Positions 54,502-63,721 are shown, counted from the stretch's first letter. The stretch: 64,000 bases of DNA from Chryseobacterium sp. MEBOG06 (GCF_021869765.1 NZ_CP084580.1:3906001-3970000); one strand, 5' to 3'. Numbers and translations are program-made. The notes: generated by a model not told the origin, from the letters alone.

Positions 54502-56071
54502 GTCAGCGGTAATTTTGACGAATACCTGACCTATGACCTGAATGGAAACATCAGTAATCTCAAACGTACAGCGGCAGCTATGCCAGGAAACACTGCTACT
54601 TTGGTAGATAATCTTGATTATATCTATAATGGCAACCGCCTGACCCAAGTGATAGAAAATGCCATGAATGATACCGGTTATGAAGGAGGTAATAATATCA
54701 TAGATTATGACCTGAACGGAAGTATGACCACCATGAAGGATAAAGGGATACAGAATATTGCTTATAATCATCTGAACCTGCCGGACCTGTTCTCCATCAA
54801 TCAGAATAATCCTTTAGGAGGGCTTACCAGTTTCGGACTGAGCTATCTTTATAGGGCAGATGGCACAAAAGTACGTAAGACTTACACCTCCGGAGGCGGG
54901 AAAGGACAAAACAAAACGACAAAGATGACAGACTATCTGGATGGATTTCAATATAATTATATCGAAACCTCAGGTCCTTGTTTATGGTGCAAAACCAGTG
55001 TTGCCTATGAAGCAGAAGCTTACAGAGATAAGAACATTTTTGATCCCGGAATCATATCCCCTATATGGCTGCTTGATTTTGTCCCCACTGCAGAAGGATT
55101 TTACAGTTTCATAGAAAACCGCTATATTTATCAGTATAAAGATCACCTTGGAAATGCAAGAGTAAGCTTTGCCAAAGACAGCGCAGGCACTCTTGAAATA
55201 ACAGATACCAATAATTATTATCCGTTTGGATTAAACCATGTTGGAGGATCTGGAAGTTATTACAACTACAAGTATAACGGCAAGGAACTTCAGGAAACAG
55301 GGAATGTATGATTATGGGGCAAGATTTTATATGCCGGATATCGGAAGATGGGGAGTTGTGGATTCATTGGCGGAACAAATGCGTCGTCATAGCCCTTACA
55401 ATTATGCGTTCAATAATCCAATAAGGTTTATTGATCCTGATGGTATGGCACCTAAAGATGATTTTAGACTTAATAAAGATGGCTCCCTTGACTTGATCAG
55501 AAAAACAAATAGTGACGAAACAAAAGGAACTCACACAATTTACAATTCTGACTCATCAGAAGCTTTAGTTGTTAATAAGGATCTTATTGATAAAAAAGTT
55601 GAAGGAGAAAATAAGATGTATGGTGGGACAGCCACATTCTTGATTGAATCAAATAAAAAAGACGCTCAAACGATATTTAAATTTATGGCTAGAAACACCA
55701 ATGTAGAGTTTGGTTTAAATGAATATCAATTTAAGGAAGGAAAAGCTTCTATAATATCCACAAATCACGAATCCAATGTAGATACTGCTCAAGCTTGGTT
55801 TAATTATTCATTCTATGGGAAAGGAAAAGATTTAAAAATATTGGATAACTGGCATTCTCATCCCAATGCGACAGATTTAAAAGAATTTAAACCGTCAGGT
55901 TACAACTCAGATGGCACTCCAAATGATTATACTGGAGATAGACAATACTATAAATATTTAAAAGAAAGTAATGGTGCGGGATTACCTCAATATTTTAATA
56001 TTTATGGTACAAAGGTAAAATCAACTGTTCAATATAATGATCAAGTAATGAAAAAAATCAAAAAACTATGA
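54502..56071 (+). pseudogene. Orphan Rhs cassette D, frameshifted, with JAB-like toxin tip
   Basis: Open from 54502 (a TGA replaces a Gly codon of the other copies just before). The core reads to ELQETGN at about 55300, where GGG replaces GG and shifts the frame; the second frame resumes with [18 protein letters not shown] and runs to 56071. The tip has [16 protein letters not shown] and a later GDRQYYK, a JAMM/JAB metalloprotease-like zinc motif similar to Toxin-JAB1. As it stands core and tip are not in one frame. Confidence 0.78.
54655..55081 (+). repeat. Direct repeat shared by cassettes D and G
   Basis: About 427 bp nearly identical to 59876-60302, offset 5221, including the same distinctive SGGGKGQNKTTK and SGPCLWCKTSVAYE segments. 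Confidence 0.85.
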
Positions 56072-56571
56072 AATCCTATATCTTAATTTTTCTTTCATTT
56101 ATTTATCTGGCTTGTGATTCATCGTCGCAAAAAAAAGAAATTCTAACAAATAAGAACGAAATATCTCAAACAAACTCTGGAGTAAAACTAAATCTTATTA
56201 CAATTAAAGAACCTTTAGAAAGAGAACTGAATGATTTTATAAAAAAGCTAGAAAAGAACGGACATGATAAAAAATCTAAAAAATCAATTCTTATTTATTT
56301 AAAAGATCAAAATGAGAATCATATGGATATTCTCTTGGCTAGTGATACGCCTAAGGAGATAGAGAACTTGAAAGGATTTTCTGTCTATAATAATTATACA
56401 CTTTATTTCTTTTTTAAAAATATTGAGAATAATTGTGTGATAAATATTGAAAATAAGACTAGGAACGAAAAGTTTAAAATTTTACCACCTGCTCCATATA
56501 ATAATCCACAGAAAAGAATAATTTTTAAAAAATGTACTAAGATTAAAGAGGAATATAATGACGGTTGGTAA
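56068..56571 (+). CDS. Candidate immunity lipoprotein for cassette D
   Basis: 167 residues. Lipoprotein signal YLACDSSS. Start overlaps the cassette stop by four bases (ATGA). Mature part Lys/Asn-rich; no family recognised. Confidence 0.64.
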   Translation: MKSYILIFLSFIYLACDSSSQKKEILTNKNEISQTNSGVKLNLITIKEPLERELNDFIKKLEKNGHDKKSKKSILIYLKDQNENHMDILLASDTPKEIENLKGFSVYNNYTLYFFFKNIENNCVINIENKTRNEKFKILPPAPYNNPQKRIIFKKCTKIKEEYNDGW

Positions 56572-56615
56572 GCTATAATACCTAAGTTTATCAGTACAAG
56601 TACAATGGGAACGAA

Positions 56616-57503
56616 TTGCAGGAAACAGGTATGTATGATTATGGAGCGAGGATGTATATGGCGGATTTAGGAAGATGGGGTGTGGTAGATCCATTGGCGG
56701 AGAAATCACGAAGATTTAGTTCATATAATTATGCATTTAATAATCCTATAATGTTTATCGATCCGGATGGTAGAGAAGGTTTAGGTTGGGGGTTGAAAGA
56801 CGGTGTTTGGAGTTGGCAAAAAGATCTTACCGCTGATAATTATACCAAAAGAGGCTTTACTGAATATAAAGATGATGGTAGCGTAATTGAAAACTCTCCT
56901 ATACAGGGAAAAGAAGGAGGAGATACAGGGAAAACATATTTAGGATTTAACGGTGAAGCTTCTTATCTACCAACAAATGAAAGCAATGGTTCAACTGGAC
57001 TCTTAGGCTTATCAAATTGGTTTAGAGACTTAATTGGAACAACACAGGAGACATTTTACAGTTTTTCAGGAGGAATAAATGATCCTGATAAAGAAACATT
57101 GAATAAACTTAGGCCGGGAGATAATATTGAAGCTAACGATATGTTTCAACAGATATTTATGTTTTATGGCAGAAATACAAAACTTAGTGGTGGCAGTACA
57201 GGTTTTCAAGAAGGTCTTGTCCAATTTGGTCTTGATTCAGAGGCAGCGATAGATCTTAATAAGTCTGCTTTTACAAAAGAGCCGGATACGTTTAGCTATA
57301 ATGGCCTTCAAGCAGTTAGTCTTAATATTTATAGAGGATCTGGAGGCGGAATAACCGGTGTCGGCGTTAAAACTCAGGATATTCATCTAAGTGGTCTATC
57401 CAGAAGTCAAAGGGACTCAGTGAGTAGTAGAGTTAACGCTGATGAAACAAAACGTAATAATCAAAAAGACTCTGTATTAAAAAGAATAATGAAATCAAGA
57501 TAA
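56616..57503 (+). CDS. Orphan Rhs cassette E with unrecognised tip
   Basis: Shortest core in the row: homology begins only at 56589 ([19 protein letters not shown]), so about 50 core residues precede the tip; the frame is open from 56586 and the start is nominal (TTG). The tip after IDPDGREG is ~240 residues, with [11 protein letters not shown] and a C-terminal [15 protein letters not shown], of no recognised family. No boundary repeat lies directly before this cassette. Confidence 0.66.
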   Translation: MQETGMYDYGARMYMADLGRWGVVDPLAEKSRRFSSYNYAFNNPIMFIDPDGREGLGWGLKDGVWSWQKDLTADNYTKRGFTEYKDDGSVIENSPIQGKEGGDTGKTYLGFNGEASYLPTNESNGSTGLLGLSNWFRDLIGTTQETFYSFSGGINDPDKETLNKLRPGDNIEANDMFQQIFMFYGRNTKLSGGSTGFQEGLVQFGLDSEAAIDLNKSAFTKEPDTFSYNGLQAVSLNIYRGSGGGITGVGVKTQDIHLSGLSRSQRDSVSSRVNADETKRNNQKDSVLKRIMKSR

Positions 57504-57504
57504 T

Positions 57505-58059
57505 ATGAAAGCTAAAATAATTTGTATACTAATTTTATTCATTATTTTTTCCTGTAAAAAAGATAAGGCTGAAAGTTTTAAAGAAGAATTTACCCAATCT
57601 ATTCAGAAAAAAATTACACAAGAGCTTAAACAGGACAGTTCTACTTTAGAATCCATTCAACTTGTAAAATTTGATACTTTAAAAGAATGGCAGGAAGCTG
57701 ACCTCTTATTGCAATATTCTAATCAGAAATTGATACGTTTAAATAAACAACAACAACAGTTAACAAAAGAGCTTGAAAATGTTAAAACGATAAAGGATTT
57801 TGAATCAAATGAATTAAAATATAAAAAAGTAGAGGACAGTATAAAACACGAAATAAAAATTGGAGAAAGTGTAAGATATCTGGAGCCAAAAAAAGATAAA
57901 ACGGGTAATTATCAGGCAATCTTTCTTTTAAAGGTTCATGATAAAAAATCCAATACGGTTAAAAATGATTCATTATTTATGTATGTAAATGACAAAAAAG
58001 TAATTTTTACACAGGCACAATTTATTGAACAATGTATTAAGAAATTTAATAAGAATTAG
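57505..58059 (+). CDS. Candidate immunity lipoprotein for cassette E
   Basis: 184 residues, lipoprotein signal IIFSCKKDK, then a predicted coiled coil (about 45-125, Gln/Lys/Glu-rich). One nt after cassette E. No family recognised. Confidence 0.65.
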   Translation: MKAKIICILILFIIFSCKKDKAESFKEEFTQSIQKKITQELKQDSSTLESIQLVKFDTLKEWQEADLLLQYSNQKLIRLNKQQQQLTKELENVKTIKDFESNELKYKKVEDSIKHEIKIGESVRYLEPKKDKTGNYQAIFLLKVHDKKSNTVKNDSLFMYVNDKKVIFTQAQFIEQCIKKFNKN

Positions 58060-58103
58060 TCCGATCTTGCGGATTTGTAATCACATAAGCAATAATAAAG
58101 AAT

Positions 58104-58135
58104 CCGCTATGCAAAGTCTATGACTTTGAGTTGAT
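58104..58135 (+). repeat. Cassette-boundary repeat, copy 6
   Basis: CCGCTATGCAAAGTCTATGA then CTTTGAGTTGAT, the best-conserved copy. Confidence 0.7.
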
Positions 58136-58368
58136 GTTCCTTGTTTTGTTTCGCTATGGAGTAAAGCTCTCACCGTTATATTTATCAGTATAAAGACCAC
58201 CTTGGAAATGCGAGAATAAGCTTTACCAAGGACAGCGCAAGTGCTCTTGAAATTATTAACACCAACAATTATTATGCTTTTGGCTTAAACCATATAGGTC
58301 AGGGGAAAAGTCTTTTAGGTGGGTATTTAAATTACAAGTACAACGGCAAGGAGCTGCAGGAGACTGGA

Positions 58369-59151
58369 ATGTATGATTATGGAGCAAGGATGTATATGCC
58401 GGATATTGGAAGATGGGGAGTAGTAGATCCGTTGGCGGAGAAGATGACAAGACATAGCCCTTACAATTATGCGTTTAATAATCCTATAAGGTTTATTGAT
58501 CCAGATGGTAGAGCCCCTAAAGATGATATTACGGTTAATAATTCAGGCAAAGTTCAATATGTAAAACAAAATAATCAACCCAATAGATTTTTTGACATGA
58601 AAGGAAATGAACTTAAATTCAATGACCCAAAAGGTGTTGATAAGAAATTCTTAAACTCTGAATTTAAAAAAGGAGATAGGGTTTATTATGCTATAAGCTC
58701 AGGGCAAGTAGATAAAGCTGTAAATAGTGTAGGGTTAAATGATGAAATAAAAAAGGCTAGAGGAGCAGTTGTAGCATTGCCAAGTAATGAAATGAAAGCG
58801 GCGGCTTATGGAATAGCAAATGCAATGATTGCCTTTGAATCTCATAATGATGCTGATTTTACACATAGTTTTTTAACAAATCAAGTTGAAGGAGGAAAGA
58901 ATGGTTTAACAGAAGATGGAGGAGTTTTTAGAACACACTATGTAGAAGATGAAGCATTTTTTAAATTTGAAGGGACAAATGATGTTTACAATCTTTATGA
59001 TGCAGGGAATTTTATGTGGGGAAATTGGACAAAAGAAATTGGATTAACAGATATAGAAGTTTCGACAGGTTCACAAGCAAATGAGTTGAGAAAAGGCAGC
59101 TTAGATTCTGGAGCGGATCAAAATGCAATAAAAAAAGGAAGAAAATATTAA
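58369..59151 (+). CDS. Orphan Rhs cassette F with Ntox44-like tip
   Basis: The ATG at 58369 is nominal; core homology runs in frame from 58174 (RYIYQYKDHLGNARISF). Tip of ~200 residues after IDPDGRAP. Its end (YDAGNFMWGNWTKEIGLTD) resembles polymorphic toxin type 44, tentatively. The tip contains HNDADFTHSFLTN and no canonical catalytic motif I can name. Confidence 0.7.
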   Translation: MYDYGARMYMPDIGRWGVVDPLAEKMTRHSPYNYAFNNPIRFIDPDGRAPKDDITVNNSGKVQYVKQNNQPNRFFDMKGNELKFNDPKGVDKKFLNSEFKKGDRVYYAISSGQVDKAVNSVGLNDEIKKARGAVVALPSNEMKAAAYGIANAMIAFESHNDADFTHSFLTNQVEGGKNGLTEDGGVFRTHYVEDEAFFKFEGTNDVYNLYDAGNFMWGNWTKEIGLTDIEVSTGSQANELRKGSLDSGADQNAIKKGRKY

Positions 59152-59152
59152 C

Positions 59153-59457
59153 ATGCTAAAAAAGATTCAATACCCTAAAAATTTAATACTGATATTTTTA
59201 GTATTTTCTTTATTTTTCTATCTAATTAGAAATATTGGAGATGGAAGATCTCTTATTGATTTGATATTAAACTGGATTATTTTTATACCAGGAATAGTTA
59301 CGTTTTTTATTTTTTTATAAGTAATATTTTCAAATATAAGAATGACAGAACTAATTTATTATATTCTGTAATACCTCTAATTATTTTATTCTCTTTCATT
59401 ATTTATGTTGTATATAATTTTTTTATAACTTGGAATGAAGTATGGAATACTCCATAA
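59153..59457 (+). pseudogene. Frameshifted membrane immunity gene of cassette F
   Basis: ATG at 59153 gives 55 residues (MLKKIQYPKNLILIFLVF ... FFIFL) and stops. Restoring one T in the run of seven at about 59311 lets the frame continue as SNIFKYKNDRTNLLYSVIPL and end EVWNTP at 59457, giving a ~101-residue protein with about three membrane segments. A slip in a homopolymer is the simplest reading. Confidence 0.6.
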
Positions 59458-59460
59458 TAA

Positions 59461-59498
59461 AAACAACAAAGCCACTCGTTTGAGTGGCTTTGTTGTTT
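59461..59498 (-). terminator. Terminator with opposite-strand gene tail (copy 4)
   Basis: Perfect 17-bp stem (AAACAACAAAGCCACTC / GAGTGGCTTTGTTGTTT) and GTTT loop, between the immunity gene and the regulator remnant it also serves. Confidence 0.88.
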
Positions 59499-59718
59499 AT
59501 AAAATGCTTTGCAGTTTAGTTTGCTTGAGAAAGGCATCCAGGAGAGCGAAGACGTGTTGTCTGTCGTTCTCTTTTAGTTTTTGGATATCAAGGATTTTGG
59601 AGATGATATTTTTTTCCAAAAGAACATTTGTAGACCCTACAAGATAATCCAGAGACACTTCCAGGGCTTCTACCAGCTGTGTGGCCATCTCAATAGATGG
59701 TTTTGCTTCCTCACGCTC
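59497..59718 (-). pseudogene. XRE-family regulator, 5' half missing
   Basis: The minus strand encodes GEREEAKPSIEMATQLVEAL, SLDYLVGSTNVLLE and QHVFALLDAFLKQTKLQSIL then stop. That is the last helix of an HTH-XRE domain plus the usual C-terminal extension. The HTH start is cut off at a CCCGCTGG boundary sequence. The rest of this 370-nt gap is boundary DNA. Confidence 0.78.
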
Positions 59719-59752
59719 CCCGCTGGTACGAATATTTTGTTCGTACCTAAAT
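59718..59752 (+). repeat. Variant cassette-boundary repeat, copy 7
   Basis: CCCCGCTGG as in copy 5, then a different hairpin GGTACGAA / TTCGTACC. Confidence 0.5.
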
Positions 59753-59818
59753 TAAATATAAGATTACTTTTCAACGCAGCTTGTTCTTATAAAGCCCAAG
59801 CTGGATTTTTCAGGAGTA

Positions 59819-61366
59819 GCTCTAACAGATAACCTTGAATATAAATACACCGGAAACCGCCTTAATCAGGTGATAGAATCTGCCATGAACGATACCGGTT
59901 ATGAAGGAAGTAATAATATCATAGATTATGACCTGAACGGGAGTGTGACCACGATGAAGGATAAAGGGATACAGAATATTGCTTATAATCATCTGAACCT
60001 GCCGGACCTGTTCTCCATCAATCAGAATAATCCTTTAGGAGGGCTTACCAGTTTCGGACTGAGCTATCTTTATAGGGCAGATGGCACAAAAGTACGTAAG
60101 ACTTACACCTCCGGAGGCGGGAAAGGACAAAACAAAACGACAAAGATGACAGACTATCTGGATGGATTTCAATATAATTATATCGAAACCTCAGGTCCTT
60201 GTTTATGGTGCAAAACCAGTGTTGCCTATGAAGCAGAAGCTTACAGAGATAAGAATATTTTTGATCCCGGAATCATACCCCCTATATGACTGCTTGATTT
60301 TGTACCAACTTCAGAAGGTTTTTATAGCTTTACAGAAAATCGCTATATTTACCAATATAAAGATCATTTAGGAAATGCAAGAGTAAGTTATGCTAAAAAT
60401 AGTGAAGGCAACATTGAAATTACAGATACGAATAACTACTACGCTTTTGGAGCAAACCACATAGGCGGAACTAAATCCAGTTTAGGAGGATATAAAGGCT
60501 ACAAGTACAACGGAAAGGAATTACAAGAGACCGGGATGTATGACTTTGGAGCCAGAATGATGATGCCGGATATTGGAAGGTGGGGAGTTATTGACCCAGC
60601 CGCAGAATATTTTCCAGATATTACACCTTATGCTTACGTTGTTAATGACCCAATCGGATTTGTGGACAATGACGGAGAAATGCCCGGTCCTGTAGGCGCT
60701 ATAATAGGTGTTTTCTCTGATTATATAACACAGGTTGGTGTTAACTATTTTTTAGAAGGTAAAAGTTTTAATACTTCTTTAACCGATGTTAGTTACTGGT
60801 CATTAGCTATTTCTGGCGCTTTTGGTTTTGCAACAGGAGGAATAAGTACATTAACCAAAGCCGCTACAAGTGGTATAGGAAAACAAGCCTTAGTAAAAAC
60901 CATAGATTTTGGCGTAGATGTTTTAGTAGGTACTGTAGAAAATGCAGTAACAGATTATGCGGAAAAAGGAGAATTTGATGTATGGAAATCAATTACTGGT
61001 GGATTGCTTGAGGCAGGTATTGGTAAATTTATACCATTAAAATACGTAGATAAACTAGAGAGTAAACTTGCTAAGAAGATGAATATTAGTGCAGAGAACA
61101 TGACCCGTTTTAAAAATAGAATGCAGAATGATGCTAATAGAAGCCGAAGTACAAGAGCGAGAAATAACAGGAAATATGCTGAAAACAAAAAAGCTTACGA
61201 AAGTTACACAAAAGCTTATGCTGGTGTTAAAGTCGTAAATGATGCATATAAAGCAGGAGGAGCTGAAGCTTTACAGAATATTGACTTATTCAAAAAGACT
61301 CCAGAAGAAACTAAAAAACCAACCATTACAGTTGGAGAAGTAACAGGCGGAATAATAAGAGAATAA
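59819..61366 (+). pseudogene. Orphan Rhs cassette G, mosaic, with in-frame stop
   Basis: Core homology opens at 59819 (ALTDNLEYKYTGNRL). Up to ~60295 it follows cassette D; from ~60295 to 60513 it is identical to the head gene 46619-46837; then it diverges. TGA at 60287-60289 replaces the TGG of cassette D, with the same frame open on both sides. The tip begins [20 protein letters not shown], continues with a Gly/Ala-rich membrane-like stretch (SGAFGFATGGIS) and a Lys/Arg-rich C-terminal region, no recognised family. The tip part from 60536 could still be donated. Confidence 0.78.
59876..60302 (+). repeat. Direct repeat shared by cassettes G and D
   Basis: Partner of the repeat at 54655-55081, offset 5221. 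Confidence 0.85.
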
Positions 61367-61368
61367 CT

Positions 61369-61752
61369 ATGTATAAAAATCAATATATTTTAACAATTTG
61401 TGCCGTATTAGGGTTTTTATATACTTTATTTTTTTATTATCAAAACTCTAACTTAGAAAGTATTAAAACATTAAAAGCGTACACGGTTATTGAACAAGGT
61501 TGTAAAAAATCAAGAGGTGGGTCATCAGTCCATATTAAATACAATAATAAAGTATATTATATAAGATTGGCGATAGCCGAATGTGAAAAATATCCTGTAG
61601 GGACAGAAATAAAGCTTAATTACAATAAACAATTTGATTATTTTTATAAGCCAGATGGATTAACAAGAGATAAAAGAAGGTTACTAATAATAGGCGTAAT
61701 TTTTATTTTATCTATTGTCCCTTGGAAAAAAATTATAAAAATAAAAGCCTGA
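61369..61752 (+). CDS. Candidate membrane immunity protein for cassette G
   Basis: 127 residues, two membrane segments (about 6-23 and 105-121) enclosing an external loop with two Cys (EQGCKKSRGGSS, AECEKYPVG). Two nt after the cassette stop. Resembles small DUF3592-like immunity proteins in shape only. Confidence 0.65.
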   Translation: MYKNQYILTICAVLGFLYTLFFYYQNSNLESIKTLKAYTVIEQGCKKSRGGSSVHIKYNNKVYYIRLAIAECEKYPVGTEIKLNYNKQFDYFYKPDGLTRDKRRLLIIGVIFILSIVPWKKIIKIKA

Positions 61753-61772
61753 TTAGGTGTGTAAGCTTAACA

Positions 61773-61806
61773 AACAAAAGCCAACTCAATTGAGTTGGCT
61801 TTTGTT
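61773..61806. terminator. Perfect palindromic terminator at locus end
   Basis: AACAAAAGCCAACTCAA and its exact complement form a 34-nt palindrome after the last immunity gene. It can stop transcription from either side. Confidence 0.88.
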
Positions 61807-61925
61807 ATTTTACATCTTGTAGCACATTCGAGAGTGCATCTTTTAATTTTTTCTTTCCAATAAAAGCATCGGTAAACTTCCCTGTTTTTGAAGACTTCCC
61901 TATTTTTCGGACCAATTAAAAATAT
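61807..61925 (-). pseudogene. 3' remnant of an unidentified minus-strand gene
   Basis: Minus strand encodes SSKTGKFTDAFIGKKKLKDA then LSNVLQDVK and a stop, with no start upstream. Family unknown. Same position relative to a terminator as the regulator remnants at the other boundaries. The other ~110 nt before the mdh terminator show nothing. Confidence 0.45.
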
Positions 61926-62037
61926 TAAAATAGAAGAATAACAAAAGAAATCTTCAACTCCCTTACTATTGCATTATGTAATACATTGAACCTTAATATA
62001 GAATAAAGCTCCCCATTTCATTCTACAATAAAAAAAT

Positions 62038-62071
62038 AAAACAGACTGTTTCTAATGAAACAGTCTGTTTT
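62038..62071 (-). terminator. Terminator after mdh
   Basis: Perfect 15-bp stem (AAAACAGACTGTTTC / GAAACAGTCTGTTTT) with TAAT loop and T/A flanks. Confidence 0.9.
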
Positions 62072-62103
62072 TATATTTAACCTCAGCGTAAGCCGATTGG
62101 TAA

Positions 62104-63030
62104 TTAGAACTTAAGATCTCCGTTCACTTCTCTTACTGCGTTAGCAGCTTCAGCAAATTTCAACTGCTCTTCAGCTGTAAGCGTTACGTTTACGATTTTT
62201 TCTACCCCGTTTGCTCCGATGATAGCAGGAACACCAAGACAGATATCGTTTTGACCGTACTCACCTTCAAGCATTAAAGAACAAGGGATCATTTTCTTCT
62301 GGTCACATGCAATAGCCTGAACCATTACAGAAACAGCTGCACCTGGTGCATACCAGGCAGAAGTTCCTAATAACTTAGTAAGAGTAGCCCCTCCTACTTT
62401 AGTCTCTTCAATGACATATTTTTGCTGCTCTTCATCTAAGAACTCAGTTACAGGAACACCATTTCTTGTCGCTTTGCTCAATAATGGAAGCATTCCCGTG
62501 TCACTGTGAGCGGCAATTACCATTCCGTCAACATCAGATATTGGAGATTCTAATGCCTCAGCCAATCTGTATTTGAATCTTGCAGAGTCTAATGCACCAC
62601 CCATTCCGATGATCTTGTGCTTAGGAAGACCCGAAGTTTTATGAACAAGATAAGCCATAGTATCCATTGGATTAGACACTACAATGATGATTACTTCCGG
62701 AGAATGTTTTACCAGGTTTTCAGTAACTTCTTTTACAATACCAGCATTGATTCCGATCAGTTCTTCTCTTGTCATTCCAGGTTTTCTTGGGATCCCTGAA
62801 GTAATTACTGCTACATGAGAACCTGCCGTTTTACTGTAATCTCCTGTTGTTCCGGTAATTTTTGTATCAAATCCGTTAAGAGACGCTGTCTGCATCAAAT
62901 CCATTGCTTTACCTTCAGCAAATCCTTCTTTAATGTCTACCAAAACTACTTCTGAACAGAAGTTCTTCATTGCGATGTATTCTGCACAGCTTGCTCCTAC
63001 AGCGCCTGCACCTACTACAGTTACTTTCAT
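62104..63030 (-). CDS. mdh: Malate dehydrogenase
   Basis: 308 residues, LDH-like MDH. Rossmann start VTVVGAGAVGASCAEY; LVDIKEGFAEGKAMDL; VVSNPMDTMAYLV; catalytic His in AAHSDTGMLPL; and GMTREELIGINAGI with the substrate arginines in GIPRKPGMTREE. Oxidises malate to oxaloacetate with NAD in the TCA cycle. Own promoter upstream and a strong terminator. Confidence 0.94.
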   Translation of the reverse strand: MKVTVVGAGAVGASCAEYIAMKNFCSEVVLVDIKEGFAEGKAMDLMQTASLNGFDTKITGTTGDYSKTAGSHVAVITSGIPRKPGMTREELIGINAGIVKEVTENLVKHSPEVIIIVVSNPMDTMAYLVHKTSGLPKHKIIGMGGALDSARFKYRLAEALESPISDVDGMVIAAHSDTGMLPLLSKATRNGVPVTEFLDEEQQKYVIEETKVGGATLTKLLGTSAWYAPGAAVSVMVQAIACDQKKMIPCSLMLEGEYGQNDICLGVPAIIGANGVEKIVNVTLTAEEQLKFAEAANAVREVNGDLKF

Positions 63031-63085
63031 ATTGTTACTTTTTTTAAATTATTTTTTGTTAGTTAAGTTTAAATTTGAAACTCCC

Positions 63086-63116
63086 CAAATTTAACAATTC
63101 CTGAAAAAATGCGCAA
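63086..63116 (-). promoter_or_regulatory. mdh promoter
   Basis: Minus strand reads TTG (63114-63116), 20 nt, TAAATTTG (63086-63093). It overlaps the terminator hairpin of the heme oxygenase gene. Confidence 0.65.
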
Positions 63117-63129
63117 TTTTTCAGGAATT
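63096..63129 (-). terminator. Terminator after heme oxygenase
   Basis: AATTCCTGAAAAA / TTTTTCAGGAATT arms around a TGCGCA centre, 20 nt past the stop. Confidence 0.75.
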
Positions 63130-63148
63130 TAATTAGAATTAAAATAAA

Positions 63149-63700
63149 TTAGTTGACGTTCAGTAAAAACGTATATAGTTTTTTTGCTCCGGAAAGCACT
63201 TCATTGTAGTTTTCTTCAGCCACTTCAGTATCCAGAACCTCTTTAAAGTTTTTCCACATAGGGCCTGTATTTTCCTGATAACAGCCAAAAAAGTTGAAAG
63301 TCACCTCATCAAAACCTTCCGTTTTGGAAAGCTGCTTGGCAATTACATTCCCTCCCAGTGTAGACCCTTCAATCACATACAGGGCTCCCAAAGCCTCATG
63401 CTCATTGTCAAACTGAAGGTCATGAGAAGCGGGCTGATTTTCCAGCGAAAGACTTTTCAGATCTTTTTCAATCAGAGAAAGTTTCTTTCTTTCATCAAGC
63501 TGAAGTTTCTCCGCATATTTATCAGAAAGGCTGCCGAATATTTTATCTTCACTGTGAAGAAGCATCAGATAATTGGTATGGATGATCTTTTTATAGTCTT
63601 CTAAAGTAAATGTTTTGTTAAAAATCTTTTCAGAATTAAAAAGTTTTTCTGCTGCATCGTGATAGTCTGCCGTATTTTGTTTAAGATATTCTGATACCAT
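63149..63700 (-). CDS. Biliverdin-producing heme oxygenase
   Basis: 183 residues from the ATG at 63700 (MVSEYLKQNTADYHDAAE); another ATG nine nt upstream is equally possible. The proximal heme ligand is His in ADYHDAAE, and the distal helix is EALGALYVIEGSTLGGNVIA. Of the bacterial HO-like group that opens heme to biliverdin, CO and iron. It starts about 20 nt after a histidine kinase gene, so its biliverdin probably serves as chromophore for a bacteriophytochrome rather than only iron release. Confidence 0.87.
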   Translation of the reverse strand: MVSEYLKQNTADYHDAAEKLFNSEKIFNKTFTLEDYKKIIHTNYLMLLHSEDKIFGSLSDKYAEKLQLDERKKLSLIEKDLKSLSLENQPASHDLQFDNEHEALGALYVIEGSTLGGNVIAKQLSKTEGFDEVTFNFFGCYQENTGPMWKNFKEVLDTEVAEENYNEVLSGAKKLYTFLLNVN

Positions 63701-63721
63701 AAATAACATTTTAAAAGTTTC

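Noticed and set aside
48866..59752. CRISPR array from regularly repeated short sequence
   Set aside because: Copies are 150 to 4000 nt apart and border coding cassettes; no spacers or Cas genes.
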